From positions 1 to 9,682 of the forward strand of contig CACZQI010000066.1 in assembly GCA_902783345.1 (NCBI GenBank): a stretch of DNA of 9,682 nucleotides, read 5' to 3'. Source of the DNA: an uncultured Erysipelotrichaceae bacterium (GTDB lineage Bacteria; Bacillota_I; Bacilli_A; RF39; UBA660). How positions within the stretch are numbered: the stretch's first letter is position 1; each line of letters opens with the position of its first letter. Below the pieces are notes generated by a model, which saw only the letters and a list, made by a program, of their open reading frames with translations, was not told where the DNA came from and ran no database searches. Below, piece by piece: positions 1 to 6,005 of the stretch. The translations under genes and the position numbers were made by a program.

Positions 1-609
1 CCAATAATCTTCTTCTTTCTTATAGATGAATTTATTATAATACATTTTTTTGTAATATGCAATATATCTTAAGTATGTTATGACATTTGCCATATAGACA
101 CTATTGGTTATCGTATTATATGGTACGATTATCTCTTCTCCTACTTTGCTTTCATCTTTAGCATTAATATTTAATTGAATAAACGTTTGATCACTAAACT
201 TTTGATAATTTTCTCCTACATTTAAACTAGATGATATTTGTCTGGCATGATATAAAAATGATTTATTCTTCTTTTGACTAAAATGCTCATTATTTACTTC
301 TAAATCTAAAAAGATATTATTATTGATAGTAATACTATAATCATATGTAAATTTATGAGTTTTTTCTTTAGGCTCTAATACTTCTTTATCATTAAAAGTA
401 ATCTTAATATCTTCTGGTTTAAAATCAAAATGTAAAACACTAATTAAGAATCTTTTTAACATTAATTCATTAGCTTTAAAGAGTTTCTTAAAAATTACAT
501 CATCAGTTAAATCACACATCTTTATAACTTTTCCATTATTATCTTTAATAAGACCATTATCAAGTTTATTTAAATAATCTAATGTTATATGTTTAGGAAT
601 TCTAGTCAA
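1..609 (-). CDS. PD-(D/E)XK nuclease family protein (Rpn/transposase-associated), 3' end beyond the window
   Basis: An open frame of 203 codons runs from a TTG at 607-609 off the left edge; there is no in-frame ATG between that TTG and the upstream stop. The protein starts MTRIPKHITLDYLNKLDNG. It then has a helical block (about residues 37-60, with DLTDDVIFKKLF followed by ELMLKRFLISVL), then D90 in a YDYSI strand and E104 in LDLEVN. This D-x13-E spacing matches the PD-(D/E)XK core of the Rpn/'PDDEXK transposase' family, where the second motif is usually ExQ; here it is E-V-N. The segment after it (SFLYHARQISSSLNVGENY) is typical of the same family. Members promote recombination or act as mobile-element-associated nucleases; activity here is inferred. 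The usual length is 250-330 residues, so about a third is missing off the edge. No adjacent transposase or inverted-repeat ends are visible. Family assignment is moderate. Confidence 0.6.
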   Translation of the reverse strand, partial: MTRIPKHITLDYLNKLDNGLIKDNNGKVIKMCDLTDDVIFKKLFKANELMLKRFLISVLHFDFKPEDIKITFNDKEVLEPKEKTHKFTYDYSITINNNIFLDLEVNNEHFSQKKNKSFLYHARQISSSLNVGENYQKFSDQTFIQLNINAKDESKVGEEIIVPYNTITNSVYMANVITYLRYIAYYKKMYYNKFIYKKEEDYW

Positions 610-620
610 TATATTTTTAA

Positions 621-628
621 TCCTTTCT
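621..628 (-). promoter_or_regulatory. Ribosome binding site supporting a TTG start
   Basis: The minus strand reads AGAAAGGA, 11 bases before the TTG at 607-609. The spacing is a little long. It is the only purine-rich Shine-Dalgarno-like element within 20 bases of a possible in-frame start for the nuclease-like gene, so it decides the start chosen; ATT or ATA initiation nearby cannot be excluded. Confidence 0.4.
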
Positions 629-690
629 AAGAGAGTATTAATAAATTATGCCTAGGATTAATATTTATTTCTCACCCTCTACTATATATA

Positions 691-700
691 TTACCGGTAA
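691..700. promoter_or_regulatory. 10-bp perfect palindrome, possible operator
   Basis: TTACCGGTAA is a perfect palindrome with a GC-rich centre in an otherwise AT-only stretch, about 80 bases upstream of the nuclease-like gene. On the minus strand it lies just before a TATATATAGT run that could serve as a -10 region. A repressor site is a guess from position and symmetry. Confidence 0.3.
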
Positions 701-723
701 AAAACTTATTTCCTTTTTTTAAA

Positions 724-763
724 ATGCATTTTGTTAATAACTTATGCATTTTGTGGATAACTT
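724..763. repeat. 20-bp tandem duplication containing DnaA-box-like sites
   Basis: Two adjacent 20-base units follow the pattern ATGCATTTTGTNNATAACTT, differing only at the two N positions (TA in the first, GG in the second). The second unit contains TGTGGATAA, an exact DnaA box; the first has the degenerate TGTTAATAA at the equivalent place. Each unit also carries an ATGCAT palindrome. Confidence 0.75.
752..760 (-). promoter_or_regulatory. DnaA box, exact consensus
   Basis: The minus strand reads TTATCCACA, the canonical high-affinity DnaA-binding 9-mer. It lies in the second unit of the tandem duplication, in an AT-rich non-coding region. A single exact 9-mer can occur by chance, but a near-consensus site is found about 100 bases away. 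Confidence 0.5.
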
Positions 764-769
764 ACAAAA

Positions 770-794
770 AATTTGCAATTTTTAGATGCAAATT
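770..794. repeat. Inverted repeat AATTTGCA / TGCAAATT
   Basis: Perfect 8-base arms at 770-777 and 787-794 are separated by 9 bases. It could be a protein-binding site or a weak hairpin; no U-tract follows on either strand, so it is not a terminator. A related TTTGCA/TGCAAA element occurs at 6006-6020. Confidence 0.4.
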
Positions 795-848
795 ATTCAA
801 ATCCCAGAAAATTTTTTACCAATTTTAAATATCTAAAATTTTTAAGAC

Positions 849-857
849 TTATCAACA
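849..857 (+). promoter_or_regulatory. DnaA box with one mismatch
   Basis: TTATCAACA differs from the TTATCCACA consensus at one position, a variant commonly tolerated by DnaA. It faces the exact box at 752-760 in the opposite orientation. Inference only; no other origin features are evident. Confidence 0.35.
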
Positions 858-865
858 TTTTTAGC

Positions 866-895
866 AAAATAAAAAGGAAGTATTTAATCTTCCTT
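866..895 (-). terminator. Rho-independent terminator of the surface protein gene
   Basis: On the minus strand AAGGAAG and CTTCCTT (895-889 and 880-874) form a 7-bp stem with an 8-base loop, followed directly by TTTATTTT. It begins 7 bases after the stop codon of the surface protein gene. Confidence 0.8.
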
Positions 896-902
896 AATTA
901 TT

Positions 903-1904
903 TTAGAATTCTTTAAACATTGTCTTTTTTCTAATGATAATAGCAGCAGCACCTGCAAGCATAACAACTGCTCCAAGTGGTAAAATATAATCTTCTACAC
1001 CTGTCTTTGGGCTTGATGCACAAGATGCATCATATTCTTCTTTAGTTACAACATTACCATTTTTATCATAATAAGTACTATCTACTATCTTACATTTAGG
1101 TAGTGATGAACAAGATTTATCGTATTCTTCTTTAGTTACCTCGTCACCATTTTTATCATAATATTTACCATCTACAACTTTACAATATTGTTTAACTGGT
1201 GTTGGATCATCTGGCGTTTTAGAATTATTACATATAATATATTCTTTTTTAATAACAACAACTGGGCGAATACCAAATTCAACATTATTAGTAATTCCTG
1301 TTATATCTTGTGATTCTAATGTAGCCCATACTCCATTTGCATCAGTTCTAGTTTCATTATAAACTACTGCAAATACCGAAGTATTACTAGCACTAGCATC
1401 TGGAATTTGTGTCCAATAGTTATACATACTTGCTGGAACTCCTGTTGCTTTAATTGGAGCTAAGAATGAATACTTAGCAGGAATTTCAAATATTCCAGCT
1501 GCATTTTTAGAAAGTCCTAAATATGTAACATCACTAGCACTTAATAAACTTGCTGATTCAATATTCCATTTAGCGCCTTCTTTATTAATAATTTGATTTA
1601 ATTTAGTACCAACAACAGATTGTTCTAAAACAGCAGTAGCATCATGGTTATCATCAGGATTTGCTTGATCATATACAGTTGCAGATCCACCAACTACTCC
1701 ATCATAAATAAGGGTTACAGTTGCTTCCCCTGCAGCACTTGACTTTAATACATGAAAACCAATTCCATTAGGATTTTCTGTTTCATAGCCATCATATAAA
1801 GCTACACTAACACTATCTCCTACATCAAAAGTTTCAGATACGGCTAAAGCATGTACCCCAATTGGTAAAATAACTGCAATTAATAATAATATTAACTTCT
1901 TCAT
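903..1904 (-). CDS. Secreted sortase-anchored surface protein with two Cys-bounded repeats (SPKTG signal)
   Basis: A 333-residue protein, taking the ATG at 1902-1904 with GGATGGAG 8 bases upstream; an in-frame GTG nine bases earlier sits on that Shine-Dalgarno and is rejected. Residues 1-22 are a signal peptide (MKK, a hydrophobic core, then HALA). Residues about 23-228 are an extracellular domain ending in GIRPVVVI, an ending I associate with lectin-like/DUF6273-type surface domains; family membership is not certain. Two 30-residue repeats follow (about 241-270 and 271-297), each CK-V/I-VD, then YYDKNG, VTKEEYD and SC, with the cysteines spaced identically (C241/C265 and C271/C295). The tail is a wall-sorting signal: SPKTG (298-302), a hydrophobic segment of about 18 residues, then RKKTMFKEF. 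SPKTG resembles the (S/N/P)PxTG signals of class B-type sortases rather than LPxTG. It has its own promoter and terminator, so is monocistronic. Ligand and role are unknown. Confidence 0.8.
   Translation of the reverse strand: MKKLILLLIAVILPIGVHALAVSETFDVGDSVSVALYDGYETENPNGIGFHVLKSSAAGEATVTLIYDGVVGGSATVYDQANPDDNHDATAVLEQSVVGTKLNQIINKEGAKWNIESASLLSASDVTYLGLSKNAAGIFEIPAKYSFLAPIKATGVPASMYNYWTQIPDASASNTSVFAVVYNETRTDANGVWATLESQDITGITNNVEFGIRPVVVIKKEYIICNNSKTPDDPTPVKQYCKVVDGKYYDKNGDEVTKEEYDKSCSSLPKCKIVDSTYYDKNGNVVTKEEYDASCASSPKTGVEDYILPLGAVVMLAGAAAIIIRKKTMFKEF
1014..1184 (-). repeat. Two tandem 30-codon protein repeats
   Basis: The DNA encodes two successive copies of a C-K-(V/I)-V-D ... YYDKNG ... 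VTKEEYD ... SC module with a 90-base period. DNA is well conserved over the YYDKNG and VTKEEYD portions and diverges between them, which suggests a tandem duplication followed by drift. The unit is the classic stalk-like spacer between a surface domain and its sorting signal. Confidence 0.75.
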
Positions 1905-1912
1905 AAAATACA

Positions 1913-1920
1913 CTCCATCC
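1913..1920 (-). promoter_or_regulatory. Ribosome binding site fixing the surface protein start
   Basis: GGATGGAG on the minus strand lies 8 bases before ATG 1902-1904. It overlaps the alternative in-frame GTG (1911-1913), so initiation at the GTG is not credible. Confidence 0.75.
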
Positions 1921-1946
1921 TTATTATTTTATCTCTTATTGTAATA

Positions 1947-1975
1947 AATATAACACATATTTTAGAATTTCACAA
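1947..1975 (-). promoter_or_regulatory. Sigma-A type promoter of the surface protein gene
   Basis: On the minus strand TTGTGA (1975-1970) and TATATT (1952-1947) are 17 bases apart, and the -10 is preceded by TGT, giving an extended -10. The predicted start would leave a leader of about 35 bases before the ATG. Confidence 0.55.
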
Positions 1976-1989
1976 TATTATTCTTTAAT

Positions 1990-2018
1990 TTTACACTATG
2001 TTATGTTATTATTTTAAT
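1990..2018 (+). promoter_or_regulatory. Possible promoter of the VUT-like gene
   Basis: TTTACA (1990-1995) and TTTAAT (2013-2018) are 17 bases apart. The predicted transcription start would fall almost on the ribosome binding site at 2025-2032, giving a very short leader, which lowers confidence. It is divergent from the surface protein promoter. Confidence 0.35.
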
Positions 2019-2024
2019 AGAATA

Positions 2025-2032
2025 AAAGGTGG
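2025..2032 (+). promoter_or_regulatory. Ribosome binding site fixing the VUT-like start
   Basis: AAAGGTGG lies 7 bases before ATG 2040-2042. An in-frame upstream ATG at 1998 has no Shine-Dalgarno and would translate through this site, so the shorter form is preferred. Confidence 0.7.
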
Positions 2033-2039
2033 CGAAAAA

Positions 2040-2699
2040 ATGAAAAAAGATGGAATATGTTACCCAATAGTTTTATTTATATTATTACTATTAACAATGA
2101 TGTTTGCAAATAAATATGTATATCTTGCCCCTAATTTAAATGTTAGTGAAAGTATGCTTATTTATCCATTTACTTTCTTAATTGTCGCTTTGATGTATAA
2201 AAAATATAATATGCGTTATGTTAGAAAAACGCTTTTCATAGGTTTTATTCTAATTATTATATTTTATTTATTAATGAGCATATTTAATACAATAGATGGA
2301 ATTACTTCATCTAATGAAATCGCTAATAGTTTAAGAGAAATATTTACTCCTTTTAGTTTTACAATTAGTGATAAATTTATCTACTATCCTGATATAGCCT
2401 TACTTTTAACATTTACGGTTATATATTTTATCTCTCATTTTATTTTTATTACAATTTATGAAGCGATAGAAGGCATAACTAACCATTTAATTGGATTTAT
2501 CTTATCAATAATGATTGGCTTTACTTTAGATAGAATACTATTTGTTCCACTTTCAAATATTCCATACATAATTGATGGCACACTTAGTTATGAAAGTTTA
2601 ATTGAACTAATGACCGCAAATTTTATAACTCTCATCTTTAGTTCATTAATTATACTTGGTATTTACGCTATAGCATATAAAAAGGTGAATAAGATTTAA
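2040..2699 (+). CDS. Integral membrane protein, divergent VUT/YhhQ family (queuosine precursor transporter-like)
   Basis: A 219-residue, very hydrophobic protein with about six predicted membrane segments (near residues 8-23, 37-52, 64-81, 117-140, 149-170 and 190-212). Two stretches align without gaps to my recollection of the VUT (DUF165/YhhQ) family. Residues 45-66 (TFLIV...NMRYVRKTLF) match the T-[FY]-x-x-x-D-x-x-T-x-x-[YF]-G block, and residues 156-168 (S, G160, D164, F168) match the S-x-x-G-Q/N-x-x-D-T-x-x-F block. The family imports queuosine precursors such as preQ0 or queuine-type bases; no queuosine genes are visible here to support that. Oddities: the acidic/TE signature of the first block is replaced (V49 A50, Y53 K54, N57), and the usual Q/N of the second block is F161. 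It may therefore have another substrate. It is the only plus-strand gene and its stop overlaps that of ezrA. Fold assignment is moderate, substrate low. Confidence 0.6.
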   Translation: MKKDGICYPIVLFILLLLTMMFANKYVYLAPNLNVSESMLIYPFTFLIVALMYKKYNMRYVRKTLFIGFILIIIFYLLMSIFNTIDGITSSNEIANSLREIFTPFSFTISDKFIYYPDIALLLTFTVIYFISHFIFITIYEAIEGITNHLIGFILSIMIGFTLDRILFVPLSNIPYIIDGTLSYESLIELMTANFITLIFSSLIILGIYAIAYKKVNKI

Positions 2700-2715
2700 T
2701 CACCTTTTATTTTTT
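2680..2715. terminator. Shared hairpin terminator spanning the overlapping stops of two convergent genes
   Basis: AAAAGGTGA (2680-2688) pairs perfectly with TCACCTTTT (2700-2708) around an 11-base loop. On the plus strand ATTTTTT follows, a good intrinsic terminator for the VUT-like gene. On the minus strand the same hairpin is followed by only about five T, so it would be a weaker terminator for ezrA. The stop codons of both genes (plus TAA 2697-2699, minus TAA 2698-2696) lie in the loop, and the stem encodes the C-termini of both proteins. Confidence 0.8.
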
Positions 2716-4423
2716 CTTTAATATTCATTATTTTTTCATGAATATCAGGATCAGCATCTGATATTGCATTAACAGCATATTTTAATGATTCTTTATAATT
2801 ACCATTTAAGAAGTATTCTTCAGCTTTTTTCATTCCACTATCTATCTTATTACTTGTACGATATCTATTACCATAAACAATAGTTTTTTCCGCTAAATGA
2901 GCATTTTTAATTGTATCAGTAGTTGTCTTATAAAGTTTTAAAACTAAGTCTCTTGCCGTATCTACTCTCATATTTAAGACTCTAATAGATATTGGTCTTT
3001 TATTAAGTTCATCTATCATTATATCTAAAGCATCATTTGCTTCACTTAATTCAACATAATAATTTTTAGGTATAATTGGTAATTTATAACTTTTAATAAC
3101 GGTTTTACTTTCCTTTAAAATTCTTTTAATTTCGTCTAACTGATCGCGAGCCCTTAATTCATCATCTTTTAAACTACTTAACTTTTTAATAGTTAATTCT
3201 AACTTTTCTTCATCACTTATAAGTTTATTATTTAAAATATCTAATTCTTTTGTAAGTCTTGAATAAGGGAACGACTTAGAACGATAATTTTCCACAATTA
3301 TTTCATAATCATTTTGAATTGCTTTAACACTTAAATTAAGTTCATCAACTATTTTTAAATCATTATCAGTTAAATCATAACTATATTTAATATCTTCTAA
3401 TTTACTACTTAAACTTTTAATAATAGATAATAATTTTTTACACTTAATCGCTATTTTACGAGCAAGTTCTTCATAATTCCTTTTACTTGCCTTTTCATTA
3501 TCAAAATCATTATATAACTCTTCAAAATAATTTAAAATTGTTTTAAGTTCAATAACTGAATCTGTTAAATTTAACACATTTAATCTATCAAAAACATCAG
3601 CTATTTTCTTTTCGGCTTCGGAAATATTATAATCAATATTTAAATAATCTAAAACATATCCATCATTAGTCATTTTTTTATAAATATTTCTGATTTCTTC
3701 AATTTTTAAAGGAATTAACTTCTTACCCATCATGATAATAGCCGGAGCTTCATCAACTACAATTTTAATATTGCCAATTGTATCACCTAAGGCTTTAACT
3801 ATTTTAGGGGCTTCACTATAATCATTATTTTCCATAGCTACTTCAAAAGTATTAAGTAATTTATCAATATTTTCAAATTGAAGCTCAATAGGTTTTTTAA
3901 TCATTTTATAATCATCAGGATTATTATTATATTTTAAATAAATATCACGATATTCTCTTTTTAAATTAGTAACTATTTCTCTATTTTTACTTTCAGATAA
4001 AGATATTTCTTTTATTTCATTAAGTAAAAAATCGCTTTTAGCTTTAGTATAATATATTTCTAGTTCTAATTTAGCAACTGATTCATTTACTTCTTTATAT
4101 CTTTTAGTTTTAATTAAAGTATCTAAATCATTTAATTTATTATTTAAATTTGGAATATCTTTATCTTTAATATGATTATATCTTTTCTTCCACTCTTCAT
4201 ACTTTTTTTCTAAATCTTTATTATTAATTAAAGAAGCTACTTTATTAAGTTCCGTTAAAATATTAGCCGATAAAATTAAATTTTTATCTCGCTCTAAAAG
4301 AAGTAATATTTCATTATATTTCTTTTTATTATGTTTATTTATAAGCACTAAAACAAGTACAATTAAAATAATTGCAATTAAAGCATAAACAATACCTAAA
4401 ATTATATATGTTTTATTACTCAT
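2696..4423 (-). CDS. ezrA: Septation ring formation regulator EzrA
   Basis: 575 residues, close to the usual 560-575 of EzrA. Residues 6-28 are a single N-terminal membrane anchor with a short outside stretch, followed by KHNKKK as the cytoplasmic flank. The rest is almost wholly helical and charged: a chain of spectrin-like coiled-coil bundles. The C-terminus carries the family hallmark YGNRYR at 517-522, then a helix pair (KKAEEYFLNGNYKESLKYA) like the EzrA 'AE..F....Y..AL..A' ending. EzrA binds the FtsZ C-terminus, restricts Z-rings to midcell and links division to cell-wall synthesis; it is limited to low-GC Gram-positives, which supports the taxonomic guess. The start ATG has AGGAG 7 bases upstream. 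Its last four bases overlap the convergent membrane protein gene. No clear terminator separates it from the upstream antitoxin-protease gene (83-bp gap), so read-through from that module is possible. Confidence 0.9.
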   Translation of the reverse strand: MSNKTYIILGIVYALIAIILIVLVLVLINKHNKKKYNEILLLLERDKNLILSANILTELNKVASLINNKDLEKKYEEWKKRYNHIKDKDIPNLNNKLNDLDTLIKTKRYKEVNESVAKLELEIYYTKAKSDFLLNEIKEISLSESKNREIVTNLKREYRDIYLKYNNNPDDYKMIKKPIELQFENIDKLLNTFEVAMENNDYSEAPKIVKALGDTIGNIKIVVDEAPAIIMMGKKLIPLKIEEIRNIYKKMTNDGYVLDYLNIDYNISEAEKKIADVFDRLNVLNLTDSVIELKTILNYFEELYNDFDNEKASKRNYEELARKIAIKCKKLLSIIKSLSSKLEDIKYSYDLTDNDLKIVDELNLSVKAIQNDYEIIVENYRSKSFPYSRLTKELDILNNKLISDEEKLELTIKKLSSLKDDELRARDQLDEIKRILKESKTVIKSYKLPIIPKNYYVELSEANDALDIMIDELNKRPISIRVLNMRVDTARDLVLKLYKTTTDTIKNAHLAEKTIVYGNRYRTSNKIDSGMKKAEEYFLNGNYKESLKYAVNAISDADPDIHEKIMNIKEKIKGD

Positions 4424-4441
4424 TTATAAGCTCCTCTTCCT

Positions 4442-4470
4442 ATTATATATTACCACAAAATAAACAAGAA
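4442..4470 (-). promoter_or_regulatory. Possible ezrA promoter
   Basis: On the minus strand a perfect TATAAT (4447-4442) lies 17 bases from a poor -35, TTCTTG (4470-4465). The predicted start would fall on the ribosome binding site, so the leader would be nearly absent. The perfect -10 is the main support. Confidence 0.3.
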
Positions 4471-4506
4471 AGAAAACTTATTTAATAACTTATTTTGTAA
4501 AGAATG

Positions 4507-5583
4507 TTAAATTCTAATAATTAAATCATTAAATTCATTATATTTTAATAAACCATCATTTTGCAAGCGACCAATTAAAATACCGGGAGTTATTTTATTT
4601 TCTTTAGCAAAATCTTGAATGTTTTTCTCTGTTATTTTCATATTTTTCTTAACAAAATTTTTATAAATACTATTTTTAATTAAAATATTTTTAGCATAGT
4701 TATCAGCTTCAATTTCTATTTCATTTTTTTCAGCCCCATCTAAATCAATATAAAGCTCTTTTTTACTATGCTTTAAAAGATGCGCAATTTCATGAAATAA
4801 AGTAAACCATAAAATATCATCTCTTTTACCTTTATCACTTATCATAATTAAGGCGTTACTTTTACATATTTTATAAGATAAACCATTTAAATATGTATGT
4901 TTTAAGTGAGGCTCATAAATTAAACATACTCCACATTTTTTTAAAACTTGCTGAATTGTTTCTAATTCATCTAAAAAAGAATGCACAGTTAAATTGCGTA
5001 ATTTTTTAACTGCTTCTTTTAATTTTTTCTCATCATAATCAGGATATATTTCTTTATAAAACTCTCTTTCACCATATTTGATATAGCAATATAGAGCATT
5101 AGTAGAAAAATTAGGATTATCACTTTTACGAAAATTAATTTTACTTAAAATATTAGGTTCATATTTTAAAGACGCCACTCCTAAAAATTTTCTTAAATTA
5201 ACTACTCTTTCTCCTAAATCTCTTGTTGGACTTAACCACTCCCAACCTCGCGTTGCAATTTCATTATAAGGTAAACCTTCTAAATATTTTACATCAGCCA
5301 TAATATTTTGATATTCTTTTTTACGAGCTAATTGTTCTTGATAGTGCATTTCAGCATTAATCCAAAAATAAGCAGGTGAATCAAAAACATAACCTAACTT
5401 AATAGCAGTAGTTGGTGTTATAGGAGCTTTTGCATTAATTATTTCATTAATAGTTTTTTTGCTTAACCCTGTTTTATTAGCTAAATCTACCTCAGTCATT
5501 TCAAAAGCCTCTAAATGATCTTTTAGAGTTTCTCCTGGGGGAATAATATATTCATTAAAATTTTCATATTTACTTTTACTCAT
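4507..5583 (-). CDS. HigA-family antitoxin fused to an ImmA/IrrE-type zinc metallopeptidase
   Basis: 358 residues in two parts. Residues about 11-90 are a HigA/VapI-type HTH: IPPGETLKDHL, then LANKTGLSKKTINEIIN as the DNA-binding helices, PITPTTAIKLG and FWINAEMHY, a near-perfect fit to the HigA antitoxin profile. A linker of about 130 residues follows. The C-terminal part is an ImmA/IrrE domain with HEIAH at 264-268 (two His ligands and the catalytic Glu) and a downstream EADNYA (E292) as likely third zinc ligand, so the site looks intact. The gene starts inside the toxin gene by an ATGAGTAA overlap (8 bases), with GGAGG 12 bases upstream, suggesting translational coupling. The expected role is to bind the toxin and repress the module's promoter; the protease may cleave a repressor, the toxin or the antitoxin itself (inference). 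HigA antitoxins are usually about 95-110 residues, so this is a long fused form. The gene symbol is withheld because stand-alone HigA is much shorter. Confidence 0.85.
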   Translation of the reverse strand: MSKSKYENFNEYIIPPGETLKDHLEAFEMTEVDLANKTGLSKKTINEIINAKAPITPTTAIKLGYVFDSPAYFWINAEMHYQEQLARKKEYQNIMADVKYLEGLPYNEIATRGWEWLSPTRDLGERVVNLRKFLGVASLKYEPNILSKINFRKSDNPNFSTNALYCYIKYGEREFYKEIYPDYDEKKLKEAVKKLRNLTVHSFLDELETIQQVLKKCGVCLIYEPHLKHTYLNGLSYKICKSNALIMISDKGKRDDILWFTLFHEIAHLLKHSKKELYIDLDGAEKNEIEIEADNYAKNILIKNSIYKNFVKKNMKITEKNIQDFAKENKITPGILIGRLQNDGLLKYNEFNDLIIRI

Positions 5584-5908
5584 AATGTTTAGATACCTCC
5601 ATTATTAAAATCTCTTTAATATTTTTTAAATCTTCTATAATTATTGTATCATCTTTTTGGGTAAATATTAACCGGTATTGTCTGGTAATATTAATAGCAA
5701 AGTGATTTTGATAGTCTCCATATAATTTATGTCTCCTAAATGGTGGACTAGTTGGCACATCGGCAAGGGAATTATAATCTTTTAAGCGTGCGATAATCGT
5801 TTCTAAATTTCGTGCCACTTCAGTTCCATATTTTTTAATAACTTCCTTTTGATATACTGGATTTTCACAAATATTTTTTAGTTTGTCATTTTTATAATAC
5901 AATTTCAT
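5576..5908 (-). CDS. higB: HigB/RelE-type toxin, ribosome-dependent mRNA endonuclease family
   Basis: 110 residues, the normal size for RelE/ParE-superfamily toxins. The order of elements fits the HigB-like branch that pairs with HigA-ImmA/IrrE proteins: a helical pair (VARNLETIIARLKDYNSLADV), a basic strand with P55, P56 and R58-R59-H60-K61, then FAINITRQYRLIF (R76, R79) in the central sheet, and the C-terminal strand IMEVSKHYE with H108 and Y109. Conserved basic, His and Tyr residues of this sort bind and cut mRNA in the ribosomal A site in characterised homologues; the individual roles here are inferred. The ATG has AGTAGG 6 bases upstream. A strong promoter lies directly before it. The toxin precedes its antitoxin, as usual for higBA and unlike most type II modules, and overlaps it by 8 bases. 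Cleavage specificity cannot be read from sequence. Confidence 0.8.
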   Translation of the reverse strand: MKLYYKNDKLKNICENPVYQKEVIKKYGTEVARNLETIIARLKDYNSLADVPTSPPFRRHKLYGDYQNHFAINITRQYRLIFTQKDDTIIIEDLKNIKEILIMEVSKHYE

Positions 5909-5938
5909 TAAACGCCTACTTTCTTGTTGCTGAATTAA

Positions 5939-5966
5939 ATTATATCACTTATTTTTTAAAAGTCAA
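5939..5966 (-). promoter_or_regulatory. Strong sigma-A promoter of the toxin-antitoxin operon
   Basis: On the minus strand TTGACT (5966-5961) and a perfect TATAAT (5944-5939) are 16 bases apart, with TGA before the -10 giving an extended -10. The predicted start lies about 25 bases before the toxin ATG. It is the best promoter match in the window. Confidence 0.75.
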
Positions 5967-5974
5967 CATTTTTA

Positions 5975-6003
5975 TTAACCTATTTCGTTAATCAAAAATA
6001 ACG
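5975..6003. promoter_or_regulatory. Possible operator for the HigA-type regulator
   Basis: Two overlapping inverted repeats sit just upstream of the -35: TTAAC/GTTAA (5975-5979 and 5987-5991, 7-base spacer) and CGTTA/TAACG (5986-5990 and 5999-6003). HigA-type antitoxins usually bind inverted repeats at their own promoter, and these are the most symmetrical sequences there. The arms are only 5 bases, so chance is a real alternative. Confidence 0.35.
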
Positions 6004-6005
6004 TT

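Noticed and set aside
610..902. A full replication origin
   Set aside because: Only one exact and one near-consensus DnaA box are present, with no dnaA, dnaN or larger box array in view; kept only as a DnaA-site cluster.
1905..1913. Longer surface protein starting at GTG 1911-1913 (three extra residues)
   Set aside because: The GTG lies inside the GGATGGAG ribosome binding site; the downstream ATG has correct spacing and gives a normal MKK signal peptide.
1998..2039. Upstream ATG adding 14 residues to the VUT-like protein
   Set aside because: No Shine-Dalgarno before it, the extension is not membrane-like, and it would read through AAAGGTGG, which sits properly before the ATG at 2040.
4471..4506. 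Terminator between the antitoxin-protease gene and ezrA
   Set aside because: The stretch has direct repeats of ACTTATTT and only a weak 5-bp AGAAT/ATTCT hairpin at the antitoxin stop without a real U-tract.
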